A stretch of DNA of 40,804 bases from an uncultured Collinsella sp. (GCA_900548495.1 URKT01000004.1:1-40804); one strand, 5' to 3'; positions 8,527-16,508 are shown, counted from the first letter of the stretch. Translations and numbers: made by a program. Notes: generated by a model from the sequence alone, not told the origin.

Positions 8527-10237
8527 AAAAGCGAAGACGGTCAACGTCCTCGAGGGACCGATGACCGAGTCGTGCGCCGAGTTTCCCGCGCGCCACGTGT
8601 TTATCAAGTGCCCGGAGTGCCGCCGCGTGATCGATGAGGCACGCCTGCACGACAACCTCGAGGTCTGCCCTCGTTGCGGCAAACACTTTCGCGTGAGCGG
8701 TCGCGCGCGCATGCGTATGACGGTCGACGAGGGCACGTTTGAGGAATGGGATGCCAATCTGGCGTCGGAGGATTTCCTCTCGTTTCCCGGCTATGCCGAC
8801 AAGCTCAAGAGCGTGAGCGAGCGTTCGGGCGAGCGCGATGCCGTTGTGTGCGGCAGGGGCAAAATCTGCGGTTGCGATGCGACGCTCTTCTTTATGGACG
8901 CCAACTTTATGATGGGCTCGATGGGTTCCGTGGTGGGCGAGAAGATCTGTCGCGCATTTGAGCGTGCGACCGAGTTGGGATTGCCGGTTGTCGGTTTTAC
9001 CGTTTCGGGCGGTGCGCGCATGCAAGAGGGCGTGACATCGCTTATGCAGATGGCCAAGATTTCTGCGGCGGTTAGGCGCCACAGCGAGGCGGGCGGCCTG
9101 TATATCACGGTGCTCACCGACCCCACGACCGGAGGCGTAACCGCGAGCTTTGCCATGGAGGGCGACATTATCCTGGCCGAGCCCGATGCCCTGACGGCAT
9201 TTGCCGGCCCGCGCGTGATCGAGCAGAACATGCACAAGCACCTGCCCAAGGGATTCCAGCGCTCCGAGTTTTTGCTGGAGCACGGCTTTTGCGATGCCGT
9301 TGTTCCGCGTGGCGAGATTGCACTCACGGTAGGCGAGCTGCTGGCACTGCACGAAGGGCACGCGCCCGGCCTGGGGGCACCGCATGAGATCGTGCATACG
9401 GGTCGTCGCGGCAAAAAGCTGGGACACTTGTTCAAGCGCTCGACCGCACCAAAAACCGCGCTCGAGATTGTCAAGCAGACCCGCTCGGCAGATCGCGCCA
9501 CGGCGGGCGAGATGATCTCGCTGGGCCTGGATGGATTTGTGGAGCTGCATGGCGACCGTTACTTTGGCGACGACGCCGCCGTGGTGGCTGGCATTGGCTG
9601 GAAAGACGGGCGACCCGTGACGGTTATCGCCGTCGAGCGCGGTACCACGACCAAAGAGCGCATGCGTCGCAACTTTGGTATGGCACATCCCGAGGGCTAC
9701 CGCAAAGCGCGTCGCCTTATGCGCCAGGCCGAAAAGTTTGGTCGACCGGTTCTGTGCCTGGTTGATACTTCGGGCGCGTTTTGCGGCATCGGTGCCGAGG
9801 AGCGCGGCCAGGGCGAGGCGATTGCCCAGAATCTCATGGAGATGAGCGGCCTCAAGACGCCGATTGTCTCGGTGGTGACAGGCGAGGGCGGCTCTGGTGG
9901 CGCGCTGGCGCTGTCCGTGGCCGACCGCATCCTGATGCTCTCGAGCTCGGCCTATTCGGTCGTGAGCCCCGAGGCCTGTGCGTCGATCCTGTGGAAGGAT
10001 ACCGAGCGCGCGAATGAGGCCGCCGAGGCGCTTAAGCTCACGGCCCCCGATCTGTTGGCGCTCGGCATCATCGACGGCATTGTTGACGATAAGGGCCTGT
10101 CGCATGAGGAGATCGCCGGTGCCGTCATGTCCTCGGCATTTGATGCCTTCGATACGCTTGGGCAGCTCGACGACGCGACCCTCACAAACCTCCGCTACGA
10201 AAAGTACCGCGCAATCGGTCAGTACCGCACGATGTGA
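8513..10237 (+). CDS. accDA: Fused acetyl-CoA carboxylase carboxyltransferase beta-alpha
   Basis: A 574-residue chain in which AccD (about 20-285) is joined directly to AccA (about 305-574). The AccD part carries the four-Cys zinc motif Cys33, Cys36, Cys52, Cys55 and the carboxyltransferase core (FTVSGGARMQEGVTSLMQM). The AccA part carries GFVELHGDRYFGDDAAVVAGIG and ISGG-like VVTGEGGSGGALALSVADR. It transfers the carboxyl group from biotin to acetyl-CoA. There is no stop or frameshift between the halves. The start is ATG 8513 or ATG 8519, both inside the end of accC. Last gene of the fatty acid operon by content. Confidence 0.95.
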   Translation: MLMNRKAKTVNVLEGPMTESCAEFPARHVFIKCPECRRVIDEARLHDNLEVCPRCGKHFRVSGRARMRMTVDEGTFEEWDANLASEDFLSFPGYADKLKSVSERSGERDAVVCGRGKICGCDATLFFMDANFMMGSMGSVVGEKICRAFERATELGLPVVGFTVSGGARMQEGVTSLMQMAKISAAVRRHSEAGGLYITVLTDPTTGGVTASFAMEGDIILAEPDALTAFAGPRVIEQNMHKHLPKGFQRSEFLLEHGFCDAVVPRGEIALTVGELLALHEGHAPGLGAPHEIVHTGRRGKKLGHLFKRSTAPKTALEIVKQTRSADRATAGEMISLGLDGFVELHGDRYFGDDAAVVAGIGWKDGRPVTVIAVERGTTTKERMRRNFGMAHPEGYRKARRLMRQAEKFGRPVLCLVDTSGAFCGIGAEERGQGEAIAQNLMEMSGLKTPIVSVVTGEGGSGGALALSVADRILMLSSSAYSVVSPEACASILWKDTERANEAAEALKLTAPDLLALGIIDGIVDDKGLSHEEIAGAVMSSAFDAFDTLGQLDDATLTNLRYEKYRAIGQYRTM

Positions 10238-10253
10238 CAAAGGGACAGCCCGC

Positions 10254-11492
10254 ATGTCATATTGGGAAAGGCGTTCCATGCTACAAGTTTCTAACACCTC
10301 GTTTACAACGTCGGTTTCATCAAACGCCATGGCCGTGGTGGACTATCTGTCCAAAAGCATGATGTCGGCGCTGCCGTTTATTGTCTGCGCGGCGTTGTTC
10401 CGCACCGTCGCTGTCATTATGGGCGAAGGCATGCTGGGCCTGTGGTCTGCCGATTCCGATATCTATCGCCTGTTCTACAGTTGGCTCTATAACGCCGGCT
10501 ACTACTTTTTGCCCATTTATCTTGGTTGGGCGGCCGCCCGCCAGCTCGGTTGCTCGGAGCAGCTGGGCATGATGCTGGGCGGCGTATTGATTGCGCCCGA
10601 TCTGCTTAAGCTCGTCGATGCCGCATCGACGACGGGGGCATCGATGACTTCCGTGTATGGTCTGCTTCCCGCGCCGGTCAACGATTACACGACGACTGTT
10701 ATTCCGGTTCTCATCTCGGTGCCCGTGCTATGGCGAGTGGAGTGTTTCTTTAAGCGCGTTATCCCTAAGGCCGTGGCGTTTTCGTTTGTTCCGTTTACAA
10801 CCATGCTTGTCATGGTTCCGGTTTCGCTGTGTATCACGGCGCCGGCGGGCAGCTATCTGGGCATGCTGTTGGGCCAGCTTATGTTTATGCTTGGCAATTC
10901 CGGTGGCATCGTGTCGCTGCTCACACTCATGGGGCTTGCCGCGGGTTGGGAGTTTCTTAAGATTGCAGGCGTCAGCAACGTTGTCCTATCGCTTGCCTAT
11001 GCTCAGTTTATGAGTGTGGGAACGGATTCGTGCATCCTGATCGCCGCGACGATGGCGACGTTCGCCGTTTGGGGCATGCCCTTTGGCGCGTCGCTCCGCG
11101 TTGCGGGTAAGGATGAGAAGGCGCTCATGCTGGGCTATTCAATCTCAGGCGTGCTTGGCGGCGTAAGCGAGCCGGCGCTGTACGGTTGCGGCTTTAAATA
11201 TGGCAGGTGCCTGACGTGCATGGCCATTGGCGGCGCCGTCGGAGGCCTTGTTGCGGCCGTGGGCCACGTTACGGCCTATACCATCGGCATGACGAATGTC
11301 CTTATGGTCATTGGCTTTGCCACGGGCGGCATCTCGAACCTGCTGTGGTGCTGCGTTGCCGGCGGTGTTGCATTTGCGGTGTCTGCGGCGCTGAGCTACT
11401 GCTTTGGCGTGGTGCCGGCGCAGGGACAGGCGGCAGAAGACGGGGCCGATTCACCCGAAACCTCGAAGAGCGTGGCCGAAGCAAGCGCGTAA
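10254..11492 (+). CDS. PTS EIIC-like sugar permease without EIIA/EIIB
   Basis: A 412-residue membrane protein with about ten hydrophobic segments. It resembles the EIIC domain of the glucose/beta-glucoside phosphotransferase family; the motif GVSEPALYGCGFKYGR matches the conserved GITEPAIYG region. No EIIB (phospho-Cys) or EIIA (phospho-His) domain is fused to it or encoded near it, so it would need partner proteins from elsewhere or act differently. The start is ATG 10254 (AAAGGGA before it); ATG 10278 is an alternative. It follows accDA by 16 bases and may be cotranscribed with it. The substrate is unknown. Confidence 0.8.
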   Translation: MSYWERRSMLQVSNTSFTTSVSSNAMAVVDYLSKSMMSALPFIVCAALFRTVAVIMGEGMLGLWSADSDIYRLFYSWLYNAGYYFLPIYLGWAAARQLGCSEQLGMMLGGVLIAPDLLKLVDAASTTGASMTSVYGLLPAPVNDYTTTVIPVLISVPVLWRVECFFKRVIPKAVAFSFVPFTTMLVMVPVSLCITAPAGSYLGMLLGQLMFMLGNSGGIVSLLTLMGLAAGWEFLKIAGVSNVVLSLAYAQFMSVGTDSCILIAATMATFAVWGMPFGASLRVAGKDEKALMLGYSISGVLGGVSEPALYGCGFKYGRCLTCMAIGGAVGGLVAAVGHVTAYTIGMTNVLMVIGFATGGISNLLWCCVAGGVAFAVSAALSYCFGVVPAQGQAAEDGADSPETSKSVAEASA

Positions 11493-11530
11493 ACCTGTGC
11501 GACACAAGGACGATTCCTTTGCCACATTCT

Positions 11531-11564
11531 AAGGCCGTGGCCCGTGTGGGTTGCGGCCTTTTTG
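11531..11564 (+). terminator. Rho-independent terminator after EIIC gene
   Basis: Stem AAGGCCG (11531-11537) pairs with CGGCCTT (11554-11560) and runs into a T tract. It probably ends the fab-acc-EIIC transcript. Confidence 0.75.
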
Positions 11565-11642
11565 TATCTGGGGGGCAAAGTGGCTACACTACAATCCGTT
11601 TGAGCAATAGATATATAGATAGCACCGTGGGGGCGGATGTAG

Positions 11643-12797
11643 ATGGTCGAGTGGATTGTTAAGCGTGCGCAGGGCGACCGTGCGCGCGTGGGCACGTTGA
11701 CGGGCGTGGTGTGTATTCTCGCCAATGTGGCACTATGCGCTGCGAAGGGCGCAATTGGCGTGCTGTCGGGATCGGTTTCGATCGTGGCGGATGCCATGAA
11801 CAACCTGTCCGATGCCAGCTCAAACATTGTGAGCGTGCTGGGCTTTAAACTTGCGAGCAAGCCGGCGGACCCCGAGCATCCTTACGGACATGGCCGCTAC
11901 GAGTATCTCTCGGGTCTGGTCGTGGCGGCGCTCGTGCTGCTGATCGGCGTTGAGCTGGTGAAGTCCTCGGTTGAGCGCATCATCCACCCCGAACCTGTCG
12001 AGTTCTCGCTTGCCCTGGTGGCAGTCCTGGCGCTTTCGATGGCCGTAAAGCTCTGGATGGCGGCCCTCAACCAAAAGCTCGGCGATCGTATCGAGTCCGA
12101 GACGCTGCATGCGACCGCGCAGGATTCCAAGAACGATGTCCTTGCCACAGGCGCCGTGCTGGCGTGCGCGATTGTTTCCCAGGTGACGCATATCAATCTT
12201 GATGCTTGGGTTGGACTTGCCGTTGGCGCCTATATTGGCTGGAGCGGCCTTGAACTTATTCAAGATACGGTGAGCCCGCTTTTGGGCCAGTCGCCCGATC
12301 CTAAGCTGGTCAAGCACATTCGAGACAAGATCATGAGCTATCCCGGCGTTTTGGGCGTTCACGATTTGATGGTTCACGACTACGGCCCGGGCAGGAAGTT
12401 TGCAAGTGCGCACGCCGAGATGGCGGCCGAGGCCAGCCCGCTGGAAAGCCACGACACGCTCGATAACATCGAGCAGTCGTTTAGGGTCGAAGACGGCATG
12501 ATTGTCACGCTCCATTACGACCCCATCGTGACCGACGACCCTAAGGTGGCGAGCATGCGCCTGCGCATCAACGCTATGGCTCAAGAGATCGATAGCCGCC
12601 TCTCGATTCATGACCTACGCTGTGTGCCGGGCCCTACGCACACCAATGTGATTTTTGACTGCGTGCGACCCTCGGATTTGGCGATGAGCGCCGAGGACCT
12701 AAAGCGCGCGTTGGCGAAACGGGTCGAATCGGAATATCCCAAGTCGGTCGCCAAAATCACTATCGACGAAGACTACGTAGGCCATGCCCACGAGTAA
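11643..12797 (+). CDS. Cation diffusion facilitator transporter
   Basis: A 384-residue CDF-family divalent metal/proton antiporter. The N-terminal half has about six membrane segments with SIVADAMNNLSDASSN (about 45-60) and HPYGHGRYEYLSG (about 79-91); the metal-site residues in the second half appear in QDSKNDVLAT. The C-terminal half (from about 205) is the cytoplasmic ferredoxin-like domain with HDLMVHDYGPG, extended beyond the usual 290-300 residues to 384. The Asn/Asp pattern at the first site is more like Mn exporters than the His/Asp of Zn transporters, but the metal cannot be assigned safely. ATG 11643 follows a weak GGGGGCGGA. Confidence 0.9.
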   Translation: MVEWIVKRAQGDRARVGTLTGVVCILANVALCAAKGAIGVLSGSVSIVADAMNNLSDASSNIVSVLGFKLASKPADPEHPYGHGRYEYLSGLVVAALVLLIGVELVKSSVERIIHPEPVEFSLALVAVLALSMAVKLWMAALNQKLGDRIESETLHATAQDSKNDVLATGAVLACAIVSQVTHINLDAWVGLAVGAYIGWSGLELIQDTVSPLLGQSPDPKLVKHIRDKIMSYPGVLGVHDLMVHDYGPGRKFASAHAEMAAEASPLESHDTLDNIEQSFRVEDGMIVTLHYDPIVTDDPKVASMRLRINAMAQEIDSRLSIHDLRCVPGPTHTNVIFDCVRPSDLAMSAEDLKRALAKRVESEYPKSVAKITIDEDYVGHAHE

Positions 12798-12836
12798 GGC
12801 TGTGCCGGCAAAGCAGGTTATGCAGAAGGGGAGAGC

Positions 12837-13457
12837 ATGAAGAAGCTGTATCTACTCCGCCACGGTCAGACGGAGTTCAACGTCAAAAAGCTGGTCCAGG
12901 GCCGCTGCGATTCACCGCTGACCGACCTGGGCCGCAAACAAGCGGGAATGGCAGCCGCATGGCTCAAGGGCCACGACGTTGTCCCCGACAAAGTGGTTTC
13001 TTCGCCCTTAGGCCGAGCCATGGACACAGCTCAGCTCGTCGCATGCGAGCTCCTCGGCCCGGACGCAGCAGTCGAGCCCTGCGAAGGCATCATCGAGCGC
13101 TGCTACGGCACCTTCGAAGAGGGCCCACACGACGCGCTACCCACCGACGTCTGGGATCCGGGCGAGGACCTGGTTCCTTTCGGAGGAGAAGGAAGCCGCG
13201 CGCTGCAAGAGCGCATGGTAGACACCCTCACCAATCTCATGGGCTCCGAGGGCATCGAAACCCTCCTAGCAGTAAGCCACGGCAGCGCCAGCCGCCAATT
13301 CATCAAGGCTGCAGCCCCAGAGGACTTCGAACTCCCAGCAAAACTCCCCAACTGCGCCATCATGATCTTCGATTTCGATGATGCGCGAGAAGAGGACGAT
13401 GCGCTCCAATGCAAGTTCACCTTGCAGCAAATAGTGGACCCCCAACAAAGTTATTAG
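12837..13457 (+). CDS. Histidine phosphatase (phosphoglycerate mutase-like) family protein
   Basis: A 206-residue protein of the histidine phosphatase superfamily. The N-terminal LLRHGQTEFN carries the phosphorylated His, with Arg in SSPLGRAMDTA, the acid-base Glu near RCYGTFEEG and the second His in VSHGSASR. Such proteins are often generic phosphatases acting on sugar phosphates or cobalamin intermediates; the substrate cannot be told. The ribosome binding site is GAAGGGGAG before ATG 12837. It lies 39 bases after the CDF gene and is probably cotranscribed with it. The large inverted repeat begins just after it. Confidence 0.88.
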   Translation: MKKLYLLRHGQTEFNVKKLVQGRCDSPLTDLGRKQAGMAAAWLKGHDVVPDKVVSSPLGRAMDTAQLVACELLGPDAAVEPCEGIIERCYGTFEEGPHDALPTDVWDPGEDLVPFGGEGSRALQERMVDTLTNLMGSEGIETLLAVSHGSASRQFIKAAAPEDFELPAKLPNCAIMIFDFDDAREEDDALQCKFTLQQIVDPQQSY

Positions 13458-13487
13458 CCTGAGCGAGCAAGGTTTAGCAGACATCAA

Positions 13488-13664
13488 CGTGGCGTTCCCA
13501 GTGTGCGGCGGAGGGGGCGGGCCTGAGACATATTAAGGTTGTCGCGAGTTCCGCACGAACAGGAGAGCACTTAATGTGCTCTCCGTCGTGAGCAGGACTG
13601 TAGAGCAGCAACCTTAATATGTCTCAGGCCCGCCCCCTCCGCCGCACACTGGGAACGTACCACG
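13488..13664. repeat. Long inverted repeat element (49-bp perfect arms)
   Basis: Arms 13493-13541 and 13609-13657 are perfect reverse complements over 49 bases. After a 2-base bulge (TA at 13658-13659) they extend another 5 bp (13488-13492 with 13660-13664). The 67-base centre holds a second hairpin: GGAGAGCAC (13562-13570), loop TTAAT, GTGCTCTCC (13576-13584), flanked by CACGA/TCGTG. There is no T tract, so it is not an ordinary terminator. It could be a MITE-like mobile element, a structured RNA or a cruciform site. No ORF fits it. Confidence 0.85.
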
Positions 13665-13706
13665 CACTTTACCTGCGTAAACAATGTGAGTGAAATATGA
13701 ATCTCG

Positions 13707-13733
13707 ATGGATACGCCCGCAGCCGTGTATACT
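13707..13733 (+). promoter_or_regulatory. rplC promoter / dyad shared with rplB upstream region
   Basis: A TATACT -10 box is at 13728-13733. It closes a 26-base segment (13707-13732) that recurs with 22 identities at 15572-15597 before rplB. Within it ATACG and CGTGT form a dyad around the loop CCCGCAGC. No clear -35 box is seen. It may be a promoter with an overlapping operator, or the first hairpin of a leader RNA. Confidence 0.55.
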
Positions 13734-13739
13734 AAACAG

Positions 13740-13916
13740 CTGTGTGTAACCAGGGGAGTATTCTGGCTGGACAAAATGCCTGCTTAATAGGGTTGTCAGG
13801 TAGTCCGGGAGAAATACAAGGCTGGGGAGCACGTCGTGTAAGTAGTGGTCCTCTAGGGGCGTACGCTCGGTGGTGTACGCATTGTCCCAAGACCACGCGA
13901 GAGTTGGGATCATATC
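13740..13916 (+). promoter_or_regulatory. Structured 5' leader of rplC operon
   Basis: The 177 bases between the TATACT box and rplC hold no ORF of S10 type. A nested hairpin spans 13845-13896: GTGGTC/GACCAC outside, GGG/CCC, then GCGTAC (13859-13864)/GTACGC (13875-13880) around a 10-base loop. This is the position where ribosomal protein operons carry autoregulatory leaders (the L4-binding S10 leader in Escherichia coli), so a similar role is inferred. Confidence 0.55.
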
Positions 13917-14537
13917 TTGATCAGCATGATTCTCGGCCGCAAGATTGGCATGACCCAGGTTTGGGACGAGGACGACAACGTCGTTCCCGTCACGGTCATC
14001 CAGGCTGGCCCCTGCGCTGTCTCGCAGGTTAAAACTCAGGCAACCGACGGCTATGACGCCGTCCAGATCGGTTTCGGCGACATCAAGGCCAAGAACGTGA
14101 ACAAGCCCATGGCTGGTCACTTCGCTAAGGCTGGCGTCGAGCCTGTCCGCTTCCTTCGTGAGGTCCGCGTCGAGAACGGCGAGGAGCACAAGGTCGGCGA
14201 GGTCGTCACCGTCGCTGATTTCGCTGATGTCGAGAAGGTCGACGTCATCGGTACCTCCAAGGGTAAGGGCTTCCAGGGTCGCATCAAGCGCTGGGGTCAG
14301 CGCCGCGGTCCTATGACGCATGGTTCTCACTTCCAGCGTCACCCCGGTTCTATCGGTCAGTGCGCCTATCCTGCGCGCGTCCTCAAGGGCGTCAAGATGG
14401 CCGGTCACATGGGTAACGAGCGCGTTACCGTCAAGAACCTTTCCGTTGTCCGCATCGATGCCGAGCAGAACCTCATCTTGGTCAAGGGCGCTGTCCCGGG
14501 TGCCAAGAATGGTCTCGTCGCCATCCGTATGGCCTAA
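13917..14537 (+). CDS. rplC: 50S ribosomal protein L3
   Basis: A 206-residue L3 with the family signature ILGRKIGMTQVWDE near the N-terminus and GFQGRIKRWGQRRGPMTHGSHFQRHPGSIG in the extended loop that reaches the peptidyl transferase centre. The TTG start at 13917 has GGGAT 8 bases before it; ATG 13926 is the alternative and would give MILGRKIG. It is the first gene of the block here: rpsJ (S10), which normally precedes it, is absent. rplD follows after 46 bases. Confidence 0.95.
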   Translation: MISMILGRKIGMTQVWDEDDNVVPVTVIQAGPCAVSQVKTQATDGYDAVQIGFGDIKAKNVNKPMAGHFAKAGVEPVRFLREVRVENGEEHKVGEVVTVADFADVEKVDVIGTSKGKGFQGRIKRWGQRRGPMTHGSHFQRHPGSIGQCAYPARVLKGVKMAGHMGNERVTVKNLSVVRIDAEQNLILVKGAVPGAKNGLVAIRMA

Positions 14538-14583
14538 GGGCCCAGCCCATTTAGCCCAGCGTCATACCAAGGAGAACACTTAA

Positions 14584-15210
14584 ATGGCAAAGTTTGAAGT
14601 AAAGAACAGCGAGGGCAAGAAGGTCGCCGAGGCCGAGCTCGCCGCTGAGGTGTACGGCATCGAGCCGAACATCCACGTTATGCACCACATCGTCAAGTGC
14701 CAGATGGCCTCTTGGCGTCAGGGCACCCAGTCTGCTAAGGGTCGCTCTGAGGTTTCCGGTGGCGGCAAGAAGCCTTGGCGTCAGAAGGGCACCGGCCGTG
14801 CCCGCCAGGGTTCCATCCGTGCTGCCCAGTGGCGTCACGGTGGCGTCGTCTTCGCCCCCAAGCCCCGTTCCTACGCTAAGCGTATGAACAACAAGGAGGT
14901 CAAGCTGGCTATGCGCTCTGCGCTGTCCGCCAAGCTGGCCGATGGCGAGCTCGTGCTCGTCGACGACTACGGCTTCGAGAAGCCTTCCACCAAGGCTGCC
15001 GTCGCCATGCTCAAGGCTCTCGGCCTTGAGGGCAAGCGTCTGACCATCATCGTTCGCGATGAGGACGTCAACGCCTACCTGTCGTTCCGCAACATTCCCA
15101 AGACGTTCATCATCACCGCTGACGAGGCCAACACCTACGATCTCGTCAACAACAACGCTGTGCTGATGCCCGCCGACGTCGCCGCTCACTTCGGGGAGGT
15201 GCTTGCATAA
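14584..15210 (+). CDS. rplD: 50S ribosomal protein L4
   Basis: A 208-residue L4, recognisable by the tunnel-loop region with KGRSEVSGGGKKPWRQKGTGRARQGSIRAAQWRHGGVVFAPKPRSY. In Escherichia coli L4 also represses its own operon, which makes the structured leader before rplC a plausible target. AAGGAG lies before ATG 14584. The stop codon abuts the rplW start directly. Confidence 0.97.
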   Translation: MAKFEVKNSEGKKVAEAELAAEVYGIEPNIHVMHHIVKCQMASWRQGTQSAKGRSEVSGGGKKPWRQKGTGRARQGSIRAAQWRHGGVVFAPKPRSYAKRMNNKEVKLAMRSALSAKLADGELVLVDDYGFEKPSTKAAVAMLKALGLEGKRLTIIVRDEDVNAYLSFRNIPKTFIITADEANTYDLVNNNAVLMPADVAAHFGEVLA

Positions 15211-15498
15211 ATGACCGCCCACGAGATCATCATCCGTCCGATCGTGTCCGAGCGTTCCTTCTCCGGCATGGAGCTGAACAAGTACACGTTCGAGGTCGCC
15301 AAGGATGCTAACAAGTATCAGATCAAGGACGCTGTCGAGGAGATCTTCGGCGTCAAGGTCGTTCGCGTGAACACCCTGACGGTCAAGCCCAAGACCAAGC
15401 GCGTGCGCTACGTCGCCGGCAAGACCCGTTCTTGGAAGAAGGCCATCGTCACGCTGGCCGAGGGCGACACCATCGAGGTCTTTGGCAACCAGGCCTAA
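15211..15498 (+). CDS. rplW: 50S ribosomal protein L23
   Basis: A 95-residue L23 (IIRPIVSERSFSGMELNKYTFEVAKDANKYQIKDAVEEIFGVKV), which binds domain III of 23S rRNA near the tunnel exit. It starts on the base after the rplD stop, with GGGGAGG inside rplD. It is followed not by rplB at once but by a strong hairpin and a second leader. Confidence 0.97.
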   Translation: MTAHEIIIRPIVSERSFSGMELNKYTFEVAKDANKYQIKDAVEEIFGVKVVRVNTLTVKPKTKRVRYVAGKTRSWKKAIVTLAEGDTIEVFGNQA

Positions 15499-15516
15499 GA
15501 CTCGCTGCTGTTGAGT

Positions 15517-15560
15517 GAGCTCATGCCTCCCAAATAGGGGAGGCGGGAGCTCAAGGTTTT
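15517..15560 (+). terminator. Hairpin between rplW and rplB (terminator or attenuator)
   Basis: GAGCTC (15517-15522) pairs with 15547-15552, and GCCTCCC (15525-15531) with GGGAGGC (15538-15544) around a 6-base loop, followed by AAGGTTTT. It sits inside what is normally one operon, so it could end the first unit or only reduce readthrough. Confidence 0.6.
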
Positions 15561-15571
15561 GGGCGTATAAA

Positions 15572-15660
15572 ATGGACACGCCCGGAACCGTGTATATGTC
15601 CGGTGTCATCGCACCCGAGGCAGAACCTCGAATCCCTGTCTGCGATGGCTAACGGATTCC
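15572..15660 (+). promoter_or_regulatory. Second promoter/leader before rplB
   Basis: 15572-15597 repeats the rplC promoter motif, with the dyad ACACG (15576-15580)/CGTGT (15589-15593) and TATATG after it. Then comes a hairpin CATCGCA (15607-15613)/TGCGATG (15641-15647) enclosing CGAGG/CCTCG (15616-15620/15626-15630). GAATCC (15630-15635) could instead pair with GGATTC (15654-15659), just before the rplB ribosome binding site. Two exclusive folds suggest a regulatory leader; the role is inferred. Confidence 0.55.
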
Positions 15661-15677
15661 TATTGAAAGGGATTGTA

Positions 15678-16508
15678 ATGGCTGTAAAGCACCTTAAGCC
15701 GACCTCCGCTGGTAGGCGTTGGCAGACGATCTCCGACTTCTCCGAGATCACCTGCACCAAGCCCGAGAAGTCTCTTCTCGAGCCCCTGCCCAAGAAGGCC
15801 GGTCGTAACAACAACGGCCGCATCACCACCCGCCACCAGGGCGGCGGCGTGAAGCGTCGTTACCGCGTGATCGACTTCAAGCGCAACAAGGACGGCGTGC
15901 CCGCCAAGGTTGCCACGATCGAGTACGATCCGAACCGTTCCGCTCGCATCGCTCTGCTGCACTACGCTGACGGTGAGAAGCGCTACATCCTGGCCCCCAA
16001 GGGCCTCGAGGTCGGTCAGACCATCATGTCCGGTTCTGACGCCGACATCAAGCCGGGCAACGCTCTGCCCCTCGCCGACATCCCCGTCGGTACGCTCATC
16101 CACGCCGTCGAGTTCCAGCCGGGCAAGGGCGCTGCTATCGCCCGTTCCGCCGGTAACTCCTGCCAGCTGATGGGTAAGGAGGGCAAGTACGCTATCGTCC
16201 GTATGCCTTCCTCCGAGATGCGCCGCATCCTCGTTACCTGCCGCGCCACCGTCGGTGAGGTCGGCAACGCCGATCACTCCAACATCGTCATCGGCAAGGC
16301 CGGCCGTAAGCGTCACATGAACGTGCGCCCGACCGTCCGCGGTACCGTCATGAACCCTGTCGACCACCCGCACGGCGGTGGCGAGGGCAAGAACCACACC
16401 TCTGGTCGTCCCTCCGTTACCCCCTGGGGTAAGCCGACGAAGGGCCTTCGTACGCGCAAGAAGAAGAAGGTCTCGAACCAGCACATCATTCGTCGCCGTA
16501 AGAAGTAA
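15678..16508 (+). CDS. rplB: 50S ribosomal protein L2
   Basis: A 276-residue L2, needed for subunit association and the peptidyl transferase centre. The C-terminal motif GTVMNPVDHPHGGGEGK holds the conserved His of the family, and the N-terminal half has the OB-fold segment with RHQGGGVKRRYRVIDFKR. ATG 15678 has AAAGGGATTG before it; the in-frame reading upstream from 15603 is leader sequence. First gene of the second unit. Confidence 0.97.
   Translation: MAVKHLKPTSAGRRWQTISDFSEITCTKPEKSLLEPLPKKAGRNNNGRITTRHQGGGVKRRYRVIDFKRNKDGVPAKVATIEYDPNRSARIALLHYADGEKRYILAPKGLEVGQTIMSGSDADIKPGNALPLADIPVGTLIHAVEFQPGKGAAIARSAGNSCQLMGKEGKYAIVRMPSSEMRRILVTCRATVGEVGNADHSNIVIGKAGRKRHMNVRPTVRGTVMNPVDHPHGGGEGKNHTSGRPSVTPWGKPTKGLRTRKKKKVSNQHIIRRRKK

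Noticed and set aside
13493..13657. Tc1/mariner-type MITE with TA target duplication
   Set aside because: A TA is present on the right flank (13658-13659) but not on the left, so a target duplication is not supported, although a mobile origin stays possible.
13458..13916. A hidden rpsJ (S10) gene upstream of rplC
   Set aside because: No frame in this gap encodes an S10-like protein; much of it is the inverted repeat and the leader.
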